In this document: piece after piece, positions 33,894-43,929 of the stretch | Layout of the letters: each line of letters starts with the position of its first letter | Position numbering within the stretch: the stretch's first letter is position 1 | Assembly: GCA_028819845.1 (NCBI GenBank) | Contig: JAPPKS010000033.1 | Location: forward strand, 1 to 64,000 | DNA length: 64,000 bases | Origin: Candidatus Poribacteria bacterium | Lineage (GTDB): Bacteria > Poribacteria > WGA-4E > PCPOR2b | Direction: 5' to 3' | Translations under genes and position numbers: made by a program | The notes under the pieces: model-generated | Told to the model about the DNA's origin: nothing | Database searches by the model: none | What the model saw: the letters and a program-made list of their open reading frames with translations, nothing else

Positions 33894-36800
33894 ATGTGGT
33901 CGAAAATCACGGAGATTTCGCTCAGAAATAGACTCCTAACCATCGCGTGTACCATTGTGATAGTTGTCATCGGCTTTCGGGTATTCCGTTCGGCGCCGAT
34001 TGATGTGTATCCCGACATCAATCCGCCCCGCATTACTATTCTTACCGAGGCGCACGGCTGGTCTCCTGAGGAGATGGAAACCTTAGTCACGTTACCAATC
34101 GAAAGTGCGATGAACGGTGCACCGTATGTCTCGCGAGTTCGGTCTTCCTCCGCCGTTGGTCTGTCGCTAGTATTCGTTGAATTTGATTGGGGAATGGATA
34201 TTTTTCTGGCGCGGCAAATGGTCTCTGAGCGGCTTCAACTCGTTGCCCCGAATCTACCTCACGGCGTGGATGCGCCGATTATCTTGCCGACTTCCTCCCT
34301 TTTGGGCGAAATTTTAGAGTACGCGGTCGTTGATGAAACCGGGGAATTTGACGAAATGGAAATGCGGGATCTCGCAGATTGGGTCATCCGCTATCAACTC
34401 CAGTCCCAGGGCGGTATCGCAAATGTAATTAACATCGGCGGCTACGTGAAGCAATACCAAGTCTTCGTTAATCCTGCCCAGTTGGTAAACTATAATCTTT
34501 CGCTGGAAGATGTTGCAGATGCCCTTGCGAAGAGTAACGAAAATTCGGCAGGCGGATTTCTCATCAAGGATACGCGCGAGTTGATGATTCGCGGGTTGGG
34601 GCGTATCTCTACAGTTGCCGACATCGAAAACGTCGTCATTGATGTGCGGGGGCACAGCACGCCGATTCTGGTCAAAGATATCGGGAGGGTGAAGATAGGC
34701 GAACTGCCGGAAATACGCCGCGGCGCAGGGAGCCGCAATGCGAAAGAGACGGTTTTGGGCAAGGTGGTTAAGCAACCGGGGATCAATACGTTAAGCCTAA
34801 ACGACAAAGTTGTTTCCGTCCTAAAATCGCTGGAAAGGTCGCTGCCGGAAGGCGTAGAGGTTAAAATCGAGTATGCGCAAGCCGATCTGATACGGCGCGC
34901 CGTAGATACTGTTAAAGATGCGTTGCGCGACGGCGCAATTCTCGTCGTTATAATCTTGGCTATCTTTCTATTCAACATTCGCACCGCCTTAATCACACTG
35001 ACAGCCATTCCGCTCTCTCTAATCATAGCTGTCATTGCCCTGATTTCGCAGGGTGGTACTCTCAATATCATGACGCTCGCTGGCTTGGCGATCGCCGTTG
35101 GTATGGTAGTTGACGACGCCATTGTCTACGTAGAAAACATCTACCGCCGGTTGCAGGAGCACTTCCGCCGCCGCGCCCGGGGCGACGCAAACGGCGAGAC
35201 GCCGACGCAGGTTGTAACACGCGCAAGTAATGAGATTCGGTCATCAATTGTGTTCGCGACGCTGATTATCATCCTCGTTTTCGTACCGCTGTTCAACTTA
35301 AGCGGTATGGAGGGCAGTATGTTCCGCCCCCTTGGTTGGGCGGTGGTCATTTCAATGGCGGCATCGCTGCTCGTCGCGCTAACCGTGGTTCCCGTACTAA
35401 GTGACCTGCTGTTGACACGTTTCCGAATGCGGCGTTCGCAAAATGAATCCCAATCAGGAATTCCGGCCGCGAAGGAAAGCCCCGTGGTTGTATGGATTAA
35501 ACTGGCATATCGACCTGTTCTCTCTTGGGTCATGAGGCTACGGTGGCTTGTTGTTGCGTTGGCGTTGTTGCTGATTACCTTGACTATAATGTCGATACCC
35601 CGCTTGGGCCGCGAATTCCTTCCGGTTATGGATGAAGCAACCTTTTCTGTGGCGGTCCACTCGCCGCCGGGAACTTCGTTGCGAGAATCCACGCGCATCG
35701 GTCGTGAGATGGAATCTAGACTCCTGACGCTTCCGGAAGTGACAAGCGTCAGCAGCCGTACCGGGCGGGCAGAAACCGACGAACATGCCCACAGCGTGGA
35801 TACCCACGAAATCGTAGTGAATTTCATTCCCCCGGATGAGCGTGATAAAACACGTGAGGAACTACTTGCCGAAGTGCGTTCTTTGCTATCCGCGGAAAAT
35901 TTCCCCGGTGTGCACGTCTCCATTGGTCAACCCATTCAGCATCGCCTTGACCACCTCCTGTCGGGTGTAAACGCACAAGTAGCGTTGAAACTGTTTGGGC
36001 CAAATCTAAACACACTCAGGCAAAAGGCCGAAGAGATTCGGTCGGTTATCGCGGAAATTCCCGGCGTGGTGGACCTGTGGGTGGAGCAACAGGCGCAAGT
36101 CGAGCAACTCCAAATCAAGGTCAAGCGGCGTGAAGCAGCTCGCTACGGCTTACGCGTTGAAGATGTGACGCATTTCGCCGAGACTGCGTTCAAAGGCGAA
36201 GCGGTGAGTCAAGTCATTCAAGGGCAACGGCAGTATGCGCTCGTGATTCGAATTGACCCGACGCTTGTCAACACTATTGAATCTGTCGGAGACTTAAAAC
36301 TAAGAACGCCTGCCGGAACTTTCGTTCAGTTAAAACAGGTTGCCGATGTCGGATACGGGTTCGGGCCGAATACTATCAACCGCGAAAACGTATCTCGGCG
36401 GATTGTAATTCAGTGTAACGTTCAAAATCGGGACTTAGGCAACTTTATTGCTCAAGTTCAACGGGAGATTAACGAAAGTATTAACCTGCCCGAAGCATAT
36501 TTCCTCACCTACGGCGGACAGTTTGAAAGCCAACAAGCGGCGCAAAAACGAATTCTGGTTCAAACCGGCTTTGTCCTCGTCGGCATCTGTATCCTGTTGT
36601 ATCTTGCGACGGGTTCAATGCGGCTTTCATTGTTGGTGATGCTGAACCTGCCGCTGGCGTTAATCGGCGGCGTCATCAGCGTTTTTCTCACTGGCGGTGT
36701 GTTGAGCATTCCGTCAATGGTGGGATTCATCCTCCTGTTCGGCATCGCTGTGCGAAATGGCATTATATTGGTGACGCACATAAACAGTCTGCGCGCGGAA

Positions 36801-37034
36801 GGCATATCGCTGTACGACGCCGTGTTGAAAGGCGCCGAAGAACGCATCAGCCCAGTGTTGATGACAGCCTTGACCACGGGGCTAGGCATGCTGCCGCTCG
36901 CACTTGCCCACGGTTCAGGCGCAGAACTTCAGAAGCCGCTCGCAATCGTCATCAGCGGCGGCATGATAACCGCAACGCTCTTGACGCTGCTTGTCTTACC
37001 AGTGCTCTACTACGTTGTCGAAAAACGTAGGTAG
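33894..37034 (+). CDS. Heavy-metal RND pump, CusA/CzcA-like
   Basis: 1,046 aa from ATG 33894, with AAGGAGG 7 bases upstream; the open frame extends to a GTG at 33873 that contains the ribosome site itself. Twelve transmembrane helices with two large periplasmic loops. VYPDINPPRITILTEA near 40 and the PxEIE-like EEMETLVTLPIE near 61 match heavy-metal pumps. In helix 4 the motif reads GMVVDDAIVYVENI (about 403-416), with two Asp as in drug pumps rather than the usual D-G-A of CzcA or D-A-A of CusA. It exports a metal ion driven by protons; the ion is not certain. Confidence 0.87.
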   Translation: MWSKITEISLRNRLLTIACTIVIVVIGFRVFRSAPIDVYPDINPPRITILTEAHGWSPEEMETLVTLPIESAMNGAPYVSRVRSSSAVGLSLVFVEFDWGMDIFLARQMVSERLQLVAPNLPHGVDAPIILPTSSLLGEILEYAVVDETGEFDEMEMRDLADWVIRYQLQSQGGIANVINIGGYVKQYQVFVNPAQLVNYNLSLEDVADALAKSNENSAGGFLIKDTRELMIRGLGRISTVADIENVVIDVRGHSTPILVKDIGRVKIGELPEIRRGAGSRNAKETVLGKVVKQPGINTLSLNDKVVSVLKSLERSLPEGVEVKIEYAQADLIRRAVDTVKDALRDGAILVVIILAIFLFNIRTALITLTAIPLSLIIAVIALISQGGTLNIMTLAGLAIAVGMVVDDAIVYVENIYRRLQEHFRRRARGDANGETPTQVVTRASNEIRSSIVFATLIIILVFVPLFNLSGMEGSMFRPLGWAVVISMAASLLVALTVVPVLSDLLLTRFRMRRSQNESQSGIPAAKESPVVVWIKLAYRPVLSWVMRLRWLVVALALLLITLTIMSIPRLGREFLPVMDEATFSVAVHSPPGTSLRESTRIGREMESRLLTLPEVTSVSSRTGRAETDEHAHSVDTHEIVVNFIPPDERDKTREELLAEVRSLLSAENFPGVHVSIGQPIQHRLDHLLSGVNAQVALKLFGPNLNTLRQKAEEIRSVIAEIPGVVDLWVEQQAQVEQLQIKVKRREAARYGLRVEDVTHFAETAFKGEAVSQVIQGQRQYALVIRIDPTLVNTIESVGDLKLRTPAGTFVQLKQVADVGYGFGPNTINRENVSRRIVIQCNVQNRDLGNFIAQVQREINESINLPEAYFLTYGGQFESQQAAQKRILVQTGFVLVGICILLYLATGSMRLSLLVMLNLPLALIGGVISVFLTGGVLSIPSMVGFILLFGIAVRNGIILVTHINSLRAEGISLYDAVLKGAEERISPVLMTALTTGLGMLPLALAHGSGAELQKPLAIVISGGMITATLLTLLVLPVLYYVVEKRR

Positions 37035-37770
37035 TATGCGCGGCGCCCCTCAATTACGATTATAGGAAAATCCTGCTTTTATCTTGACATTGCCGCCTAA
37101 ATCCGTTCTAATTTAATACCGCGCGATGTTCTTTTTCAGGTATCCTCTTACGCAGTTGCCGTAATTCAGGCGAACTGTCCTCGAAGACAAACGGCCATGC
37201 CACAGTCGGTAGCAAAGTGTAATCTATAGGTCGGGAGATTGCGGGTAGCCGTTCTGTAGATAGGGTTCGTAAACTAATACTAGGTGTATCGGCAATAAAA
37301 CAGATGTGCCTAATTTATACCACACTAATACCGCCCGCTTCCGGTAAAACCTTGTCTACATTTCTTAATTGCATCTTGCCAAATTCGAGGGCGAATCAAA
37401 GATCTTTGCAGTGACGGGATAGCACGGCTGCCCTTGATATTACGCTTGTTCTTGTGGTTGAGCCGTTCCGCGGTGAACTTCGTCGTGTAGTCTAACCCTT
37501 GATTCTTGCACACCGGCCGCATAAATCCCGCGTTCAATATCGCTTCGGTTAGCTTTGAGAATGATATTGGCATCACTATTGCTCAGTATCCGGCGAACGT
37601 CTAAAACCGGAGCGTATGGTGCTATGATGGGTTTACGGTCTAATTCGGTTATCCGGATGAGGGCTGGTCAATTAAACCCGCACAGGCTTGTGCGCATGTT
37701 CCGGCTGTCGGCAAATAACTTAATCTATCCATAAGCGAATACGATCCAATAACGAAAACGGGAGACATTC
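37035..37770. other. 736-bp gap, no supported gene
   Basis: A minus-strand frame of 83 codons at 37325-37576 has no ribosome site and no recognisable content; it may be a remnant. No terminator was found after the pump gene. The GGGAGA site for the propeller gene is at about 37761. Confidence 0.4.
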
Positions 37771-40700
37771 ATGACTTTTGCAAGGTCAATCAAATGTGTA
37801 TGCAAAATGATTATTTTGTTGAGCCTACTGTTCACCATGGACGTGCCGGAGACAGAGTCCGATGAAGACGAGATGGGCGAGGTGTTAATTGGCGAGGATG
37901 TGCGCGGGGTCGAGATTGGCGGTGATTATCTGTGGCTTTCAACCGGTGCCGGCGTCAGCAGGTACAATTTTGACGCGAAAACATGGGATTATTTCACAAC
38001 GAAGGATGGGCTCGTCAGCAATAAGGTGAATTGCATCGCTATTGAGTGGAAGCAGGGCGTGTTCGATCGAAAGCCGTCCGGGCGCGTGTGGTTCGGGACA
38101 GATTCCGGGCTATCGGTTTTTGACATGAACCGAGACGAATGGAGAAGCTATACCGTCAAGGACGGGCTGGTTGCAAACAAGATTCGGTGTATTTCAGCGC
38201 GCGGCGACTGGATCTGGGTGGGCACTGAAAAGGGGGCGAGTGCGTTTCAATTGAAGAAGAATCGGTGGCGTTCATACACAGACTTTTTGGGAATTAAAAC
38301 TCCATCCGTAACAGCGATTCATCACGATTCAAAGTACGTGTGGCTGGGAACCCCCGGCGGACTATCGAGATATAACGTTAAGTATGATAAGTGGGAGTAT
38401 TTCACCAAACAGAGTGCCTTTTGGGTGAGCACCCGGGGCGGCAATCGCTCGGTCCCGCGCCCCGGCCGGGAGATAGTGCCTAATTCGATTATGGACATTC
38501 TGGGCGATTCAATTACGGACATTGAAGCGAGTGGCGATAGTGTCTATATTGCGACGAAATCGGGGCTTGTCCGCACTATCAGCAAGAAATTTATGAACAC
38601 CACCGACCTCGCCAATGAGGATAAAGCCTATAGCAAACTGAAAGAACCGCAACATTTCTCGGCCTCTGTGCGGGCAAGAAATCGGCAATTTTCGCGGAAT
38701 CCAACGCGGGCTCAGGCGCGCGCTGCCGATTCGGAGTATGAACGCGCTATGCGTGCTTTCAACAAACGGGAGGTCGACACATGGAAAACGCTCGGCTGGG
38801 AGGTCTTCGTCCCGTCGAACGCCGTACAGAATCGTGATACCCAGGAGTTGATACCGAATCAGATTGCAGCCCTGGCAATCTCGGCGGGCCGAGTCTGGAT
38901 GGCGACGGGAAACGGACTCCTCAATTTCGACACAAAACTCGGAACCATGCAGTGGTTCCATCAAGATATGGGATTGGCATCAAACGAAATTAATTCTCTC
39001 GCGATCAAGGGAAACACCATCTGGATTGGAACTATACACGGACTTTCACAGTTTCACTCGGTTTCCGGCCGGTGGAAAACGTACCGTAAAGAGAAAGCGC
39101 TTCCCTCCGCGTATGTGCTGGCAATCGGTGAGGACACCGACGGCGTTTGGCTGGCGACTCAGAAAGCAATAAGTCGGTTTAATCCAAAAACCGAACGGTG
39201 GAAATCCTATACTAACGAAGATGGCTTGGGCGCCGGGGCTATCACCTGTCTTGATGTCGTGGGCAACTACGTATGGATAGGCAGCGACCGTGGAATTTCG
39301 CGGTTCGATAAATTCAACAAAACGTGGGATTACTTTCGCGCGGCGAAAAGTGGATTGGTTGCCGATGAAATTACGAAAATCCGGGTTGATGGTAAGTCGA
39401 TTTGGGTCGGCACCACACGCGGCTTAAACCGATACGACAATTCGACGCAAGAGTGGACCGCGTTCTCAAGTCGGTTAGGGTTATCCAATGACAAAATCAC
39501 AGACCTCGCCGCGGGTTCGCAATACCTCTGGGTTGGCACAGGTAGTGGGCTGTCTCGGTACGAAAAATCGGCGCAGAAATGGCGCACCACGCATGCCTTT
39601 GAAGGCATGCCTATTCTGGCTTTAGATCAATCCGGCGGTACCACCTGTGTCGCCACTGAAACAGGCGTTTATCTACACGACGATAAATCAGATGAAAACT
39701 GGCAAAAGCTGGAAATCGGCCGCGAAGCGAGTATTGATGTCGTCGCCCTGGACGACAGGGAAATTTGGGGCGGTGGTTGGCGAAATCTGATACGGTACGA
39801 CTTGGCATCCGGGCAAACGCGGGAGTTCACGGACGATGATGCGCCGGGTCTTTCAACAGTACGCATTCATGATATTCACCCGTCGCATGAATACGTCTGG
39901 GTTGCGACGGATGGCGGTATCTACCGGTACAACAAGCCCAACGATTCGTGGTGGGCATACGCCCCAAGCCGCGAGCGCGGTCATGAAGAAGTGCTTGTCG
40001 CCAAAGATATTCGCGCCATCGTCATCAACGATGATTACGCTTTTTTCGGCACGCCGCGGGGAATCAGCCGGTACGATAAAACGGCGGATACTTGGCTCAA
40101 CTATACAAATCGAGATGGGCTTCAACACAATTACGTGTCGAGTCTGTTGCTGTTGGAAAACGAACTGTGGGTCGGAACGCACGGCGGTGTCAGCCGATAC
40201 AACTGGGTCATAGACAGGTGGACATCCCTAACCACTGCCGATGGGCTTTGCGATAATCGCGTAAACGCGCTCGCGCGAGACGGAAACAGCGTGTGGATAA
40301 CCACACAGAGCGGTGTCTCTCGATTCGACACCAAGGCGGGGACCTGGCAAACGTTGACAAAAAAAGACGGGCTTCCCGATGATGTTGTTTGGTCGGTCGC
40401 GGTTGATGGGGATTACGTCTGGTTCGGCACAAATCAGGGAGCGGCGCAATACACACCCGGTAAGAGTCAGTGGGCGGTCTACACCACCGATGACGGCTTG
40501 ATCAACAACATCGTCACTTCAATAAATGTCGAAGAGAAGTACATCTTCCTCGCCACGCCGGGCGGTGTCACCATGTACGACAAGGAGGTCGAATCCCTGA
40601 CGCCGTATTCACAGGCGGATGGCCTCGCTGCCAACGACGCCAAAAGCATCGGTTCAATGGAGAAATATCACTGGATCGGCACCTCCGACGGCATAACGCT

Positions 40701-42120
40701 TTACAATCAGATCACTGACCTGTCCAGCGATTTCACCGAGGTGCATGGGCTCCCCTCCAACCACGTACAGGTCGTCGAGATTGACGGCGATGAAATCTGG
40801 TTCGGTACGAATGCCGGATTAGCGCGGCATCACTGGGTTAAGGGCGATTGGACAACCTATTCGGAAGCCCTCGAAGACATCGAATCAAATGCCTCGGCTT
40901 TGATTAGCAACAACATCAAAGCCGTTGCGTCGGATGGCGATTTTCTGTGGGTGGGTACTCGTCTCGGTTTAGCCAAATACGACAAGATCTCGCACTCTTG
41001 GCGAATTGCGAATGTAGGTTATCCACTTGATGACGCCGAAAATGAGGAGTTTGCCAATTTACAACGACGTGTAGATGAAAATGCACGGGCGGTTGAATCC
41101 GCTTTGCAAGCTAACAATCCCGCCCGGACGCGCAAGGTTTACGTTGATTACCATCCAGATGTCGCGCGCGAGGAGGCGATTGCAATCATTCAACGAATAG
41201 TTGAAGGTAGAACCCCGCAACCCGGCGACCCGACTGTGCCGTCGCCGCTCATAACAGTAAACGTCGAATTCCCGCCGATGCCGACCGTGCGAGCAATCGC
41301 CCCCGTCCTCGGCCAGCTCTGGCTTGGCACGGACGCGGGCGTCATCATCTACGATAAAGCCGCAAATGCGGCTAGGGAAATCCACCCACTCCTCCCGTGG
41401 GTGCGCCATATTCAGCCGCGAGACGGTAAGGTTTGGGTGCTCAGCGACAACCAAATCGCAATTTATGACCGGAAAGCGGACTCTTGGCTTTTGATAACGA
41501 ACGCTCAAATCGTTGAACATACACGCGTGCAGACCGGGGCTGGATTGACTGAAAGCTTAGAAACCACGCCCGAAGATTTAGGGATTGTAGGCTGCACCGC
41601 GATGGCGTTTCTAAACAATCAACTCTGGCTTGGACGGGAAATCGGATTGAAAGTTTTTGAAATAGATTCTCAACGACTGGCGCCGGCGAACACGTTTGAA
41701 GTGCCTTCATATCTTAAGAATGCCGAAATCACTGCACTGGCTTCTGACCCCGAAAACATGTGGGTCGGCACGAGACAAGGCGTATTCCGGTACAATGCGC
41801 CGCAAGGGCGGTGGGGAACGCTAACAGTGTTAGACGGACTCATCGGAAACGACATCAGTACAATCACTGCAGGCGAAAAATACGTCTGGGTTGGCACCGC
41901 TGGCGAAGGACTCAGCCGATACAACCGCGCCGAAGAACGGTGGGATGGATTCAACATTGATAATGGCTTATCCGACAACAACATCCGCAGCATTAGCCTG
42001 GACGGCAAATACGTGTGGGTAGGTACGTTTTCTGCTGGTGTGTGTCGTTATGATCTGTCTACAGAACTGTGGACAATATTCCGCACCGAGGATTATCGCG
42101 CGTACGCAAGCGAAAGATAG
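37771..42120 (+). CDS. Giant exported beta-propeller protein with 28 Reg_prop-like blades
   Basis: 1,449 aa with a signal peptide (about 1-25). I count 28 blades of the two-component-regulator propeller type, each with a W-V/I/L-GT...G-L/V-S-R-Y/F-D signature followed by W...Y/F and DGL. Examples are WVGTTRGLNRYD and WVGTHGGVSRYN. Twenty-eight fits four seven-bladed propellers. Two inserts break the series: a basic stretch (about 270-345) and a helical stretch (about 1090-1165). In Bacteroidetes hybrid sensors such propellers are followed by a membrane helix, kinase and regulator, all absent here. GGGAGA precedes the ATG. Confidence 0.88.
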   Translation: MTFARSIKCVCKMIILLSLLFTMDVPETESDEDEMGEVLIGEDVRGVEIGGDYLWLSTGAGVSRYNFDAKTWDYFTTKDGLVSNKVNCIAIEWKQGVFDRKPSGRVWFGTDSGLSVFDMNRDEWRSYTVKDGLVANKIRCISARGDWIWVGTEKGASAFQLKKNRWRSYTDFLGIKTPSVTAIHHDSKYVWLGTPGGLSRYNVKYDKWEYFTKQSAFWVSTRGGNRSVPRPGREIVPNSIMDILGDSITDIEASGDSVYIATKSGLVRTISKKFMNTTDLANEDKAYSKLKEPQHFSASVRARNRQFSRNPTRAQARAADSEYERAMRAFNKREVDTWKTLGWEVFVPSNAVQNRDTQELIPNQIAALAISAGRVWMATGNGLLNFDTKLGTMQWFHQDMGLASNEINSLAIKGNTIWIGTIHGLSQFHSVSGRWKTYRKEKALPSAYVLAIGEDTDGVWLATQKAISRFNPKTERWKSYTNEDGLGAGAITCLDVVGNYVWIGSDRGISRFDKFNKTWDYFRAAKSGLVADEITKIRVDGKSIWVGTTRGLNRYDNSTQEWTAFSSRLGLSNDKITDLAAGSQYLWVGTGSGLSRYEKSAQKWRTTHAFEGMPILALDQSGGTTCVATETGVYLHDDKSDENWQKLEIGREASIDVVALDDREIWGGGWRNLIRYDLASGQTREFTDDDAPGLSTVRIHDIHPSHEYVWVATDGGIYRYNKPNDSWWAYAPSRERGHEEVLVAKDIRAIVINDDYAFFGTPRGISRYDKTADTWLNYTNRDGLQHNYVSSLLLLENELWVGTHGGVSRYNWVIDRWTSLTTADGLCDNRVNALARDGNSVWITTQSGVSRFDTKAGTWQTLTKKDGLPDDVVWSVAVDGDYVWFGTNQGAAQYTPGKSQWAVYTTDDGLINNIVTSINVEEKYIFLATPGGVTMYDKEVESLTPYSQADGLAANDAKSIGSMEKYHWIGTSDGITLYNQITDLSSDFTEVHGLPSNHVQVVEIDGDEIWFGTNAGLARHHWVKGDWTTYSEALEDIESNASALISNNIKAVASDGDFLWVGTRLGLAKYDKISHSWRIANVGYPLDDAENEEFANLQRRVDENARAVESALQANNPARTRKVYVDYHPDVAREEAIAIIQRIVEGRTPQPGDPTVPSPLITVNVEFPPMPTVRAIAPVLGQLWLGTDAGVIIYDKAANAAREIHPLLPWVRHIQPRDGKVWVLSDNQIAIYDRKADSWLLITNAQIVEHTRVQTGAGLTESLETTPEDLGIVGCTAMAFLNNQLWLGREIGLKVFEIDSQRLAPANTFEVPSYLKNAEITALASDPENMWVGTRQGVFRYNAPQGRWGTLTVLDGLIGNDISTITAGEKYVWVGTAGEGLSRYNRAEERWDGFNIDNGLSDNNIRSISLDGKYVWVGTFSAGVCRYDLSTELWTIFRTEDYRAYASER

Positions 42121-42172
42121 TGTCTTGTTCTGTTCGCCGTCTAGATGGACGCAATCAGAATCTGAAGCGTGA

Positions 42173-42198
42173 AAACGGATTGATTTTTCAATCCGTTT
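42173..42198 (+). terminator. Hairpin after the propeller gene
   Basis: A perfect 11-base stem, AAACGGATTGA and TCAATCCGTTT, with loop TTTT, begins 53 bases after the stop. The trailing T-run is short (TTT then CTC), so it may be a weak terminator or an mRNA-end stabiliser. Confidence 0.55.
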
Positions 42199-42384
42199 CT
42201 CAGGGAACAGGATTATACAGCACCGGAAAAGTCTTGACGATGTTTACAAAGGCGATGTCCTTGCACCCAATTCTCGGGACTCGAGTTCCCACCTGGCGGC
42301 GGAACATTACAACCGTTCCTAACATGTTAAACGCGGTACTCACGGCTGGGAACCGAGAAACAGAAGCGTCTTTGGATTTAACTT

Positions 42385-43674
42385 ATGAATCACTCACGTT
42401 ATCGGCAAATTGCTCGCTTGAATTACACTAGGGCAAAGCGTAGACGCCGTAAGGTACGCCAAAATTCCGAATCGCTCCCGTCACGCCCCAAGTTCGCTGC
42501 CGGACGTAAAAAGGAAGTATTAGCCGCGCCGCGCTTACCTACAGTCGCCCGTCGGCGGAGAATTGCCGCAACAGCTTGGCTGTTATCACTTGTGCTGAAC
42601 GCCTTAATCCTTTTATGGGTGGCGATGTTGCCTACTCCGCATCCAGTTGCGGAGTCTGCCATACAAGTGGCGGTTGTGTCGTTGCCGAACCCATCGCCGC
42701 TCAAACGCCGAAAACGGCCGCACCGGCAGATTGCCGCGGTTGACATGGATCGAAAGAATCCAATTAACCGGCGTGTCGCTGCGGCGCCGATTCGCACGGG
42801 ACCCCTGGCAACGCAATCCGCAACAGTCGTGCACTCCCCCGCTCGGGTAAGCTTGAATCCGGTGGCGGAGACCGAATTCCAAACGAACGTTGAGCTAAGT
42901 GCGGATGCGGTTTCCCAACCCAACTTGTCAGTGAGCAGTTCGCCGATAGATGGACGAATGGCTTCTGAGGGAAAGGTAATTGCGCCAAGCCGTGCCGCCG
43001 GCATCCTTGACAAAATTCAAAGTAACGCGGGAAACACGGCTCAGGTGGAGGTACGCGGTTCCGGACGTGCGATTACAGGGTATTACAATATCGTCGTTGT
43101 CCAATACGAGGACGCGGCAGATGCCATTCGTGCCCAAGCTTTGAATCGCTTGGTGTATGCGATGAATAGATGGACGAAGGTACGGACGCAACTTTTGCCT
43201 GAGACGATGCCGCTTGCTTCGCCCGATATTCACCGCATTCCGCTAGTCTACATCGCAGCCAGAGATGCGTTTACCTTCTCCGAAACGGAGCGTACGAATC
43301 TGCGAACCTACCTGCAGAGCGGCGGAACGCTCCTTTTTTCGGACATATCCACCGCATGGGGGACTGAAGGTCCGGTGGCAAACTCCATTCGCTTTGAGGT
43401 CTGGAAGATTGTCGGTCAGAAAGCACATTTCGTGCCGATAAATCGAAAGGATGCCGTCTGCCGCAGCTTTTTTGAATTTAAGAAAGGGGCGCCGCGTGTC
43501 GTCAAAAAGCTCGGCGAATTTTATGCGCTTAGGCTCAATGGACGAACCGCTGTATACTACGACGCCGCTGGAATTGGATTAAAGTGGGGAGAAACTTCCG
43601 AGAATGAAAAGTGGCTAGAATGGGGCGTTAACCTAATCGTCCACACTATCGGCGGCGAAAGACACCCGCAATGA
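42385..43674 (+). CDS. TonB-like N-terminus fused to a DUF4159 domain
   Basis: 429 aa. A very basic cytoplasmic N-terminus (1-65) precedes one membrane helix (AATAWLLSLVLNALILLWVAM, about 72-92), and a Pro/Lys/Arg-rich periplasmic stretch follows (100-200), the plan of a TonB protein. Instead of a TonB C-terminal domain it ends in DUF4159 (about 230-425), with FSETERTNLRTYLQSGGTLLF near 295-315. DUF4159 is a Rossmann-like domain of unknown role. The start ATG 42385 has no clear ribosome site. It lies 265 bases after the propeller gene and before the second metal block. Confidence 0.75.
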   Translation: MNHSRYRQIARLNYTRAKRRRRKVRQNSESLPSRPKFAAGRKKEVLAAPRLPTVARRRRIAATAWLLSLVLNALILLWVAMLPTPHPVAESAIQVAVVSLPNPSPLKRRKRPHRQIAAVDMDRKNPINRRVAAAPIRTGPLATQSATVVHSPARVSLNPVAETEFQTNVELSADAVSQPNLSVSSSPIDGRMASEGKVIAPSRAAGILDKIQSNAGNTAQVEVRGSGRAITGYYNIVVVQYEDAADAIRAQALNRLVYAMNRWTKVRTQLLPETMPLASPDIHRIPLVYIAARDAFTFSETERTNLRTYLQSGGTLLFSDISTAWGTEGPVANSIRFEVWKIVGQKAHFVPINRKDAVCRSFFEFKKGAPRVVKKLGEFYALRLNGRTAVYYDAAGIGLKWGETSENEKWLEWGVNLIVHTIGGERHPQ

Positions 43675-43853
43675 GCCAACGCGCAAGCCAAATCCAAATT
43701 GGAAATAGTACAGCATTTTAGGAGAGACTGGATAGAAATCTTTTAATCTAAACTTTACTACCGATGACGGGTGAATCAACAATATCATTAGCTCAATCAG
43801 TGCGATGAATTGGCGGTCATACCCACTGGGTTCGATTTTTTGAAACAGAAAAA

Positions 43854-43883
43854 TTGGACAAAACCGATCGGTTGTGCTAATAT
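43854..43883 (+). promoter_or_regulatory. Candidate promoter with a dyad in the spacer, block 2
   Basis: TTGGAC (43854-43859), 18-base spacer, TAATAT (43878-43883), 47 bases before the TTG start at 43930. The spacer contains the perfect palindrome AACCGATCGGTT (43862-43873). Compared with block 1 (CCAATTGG), the two changed bases are symmetric, so the dyad has been kept. Confidence 0.55.
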
Positions 43884-43929
43884 ACTGTCCTGTGTTGGCG
43901 AATTTTCGTACGTATGAATGAGGTGAGGA

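Noticed and set aside
34490-35923. Two long minus-strand frames over the RND pump
   Set aside because: Ser/Thr/Arg-rich text typical of the antisense of hydrophobic coding sequence; the pump itself is certain.
37325-37576. 83-codon minus-strand frame in the gap before the propeller gene
   Set aside because: No ribosome site and no family resemblance; it could be an old remnant but cannot be supported.
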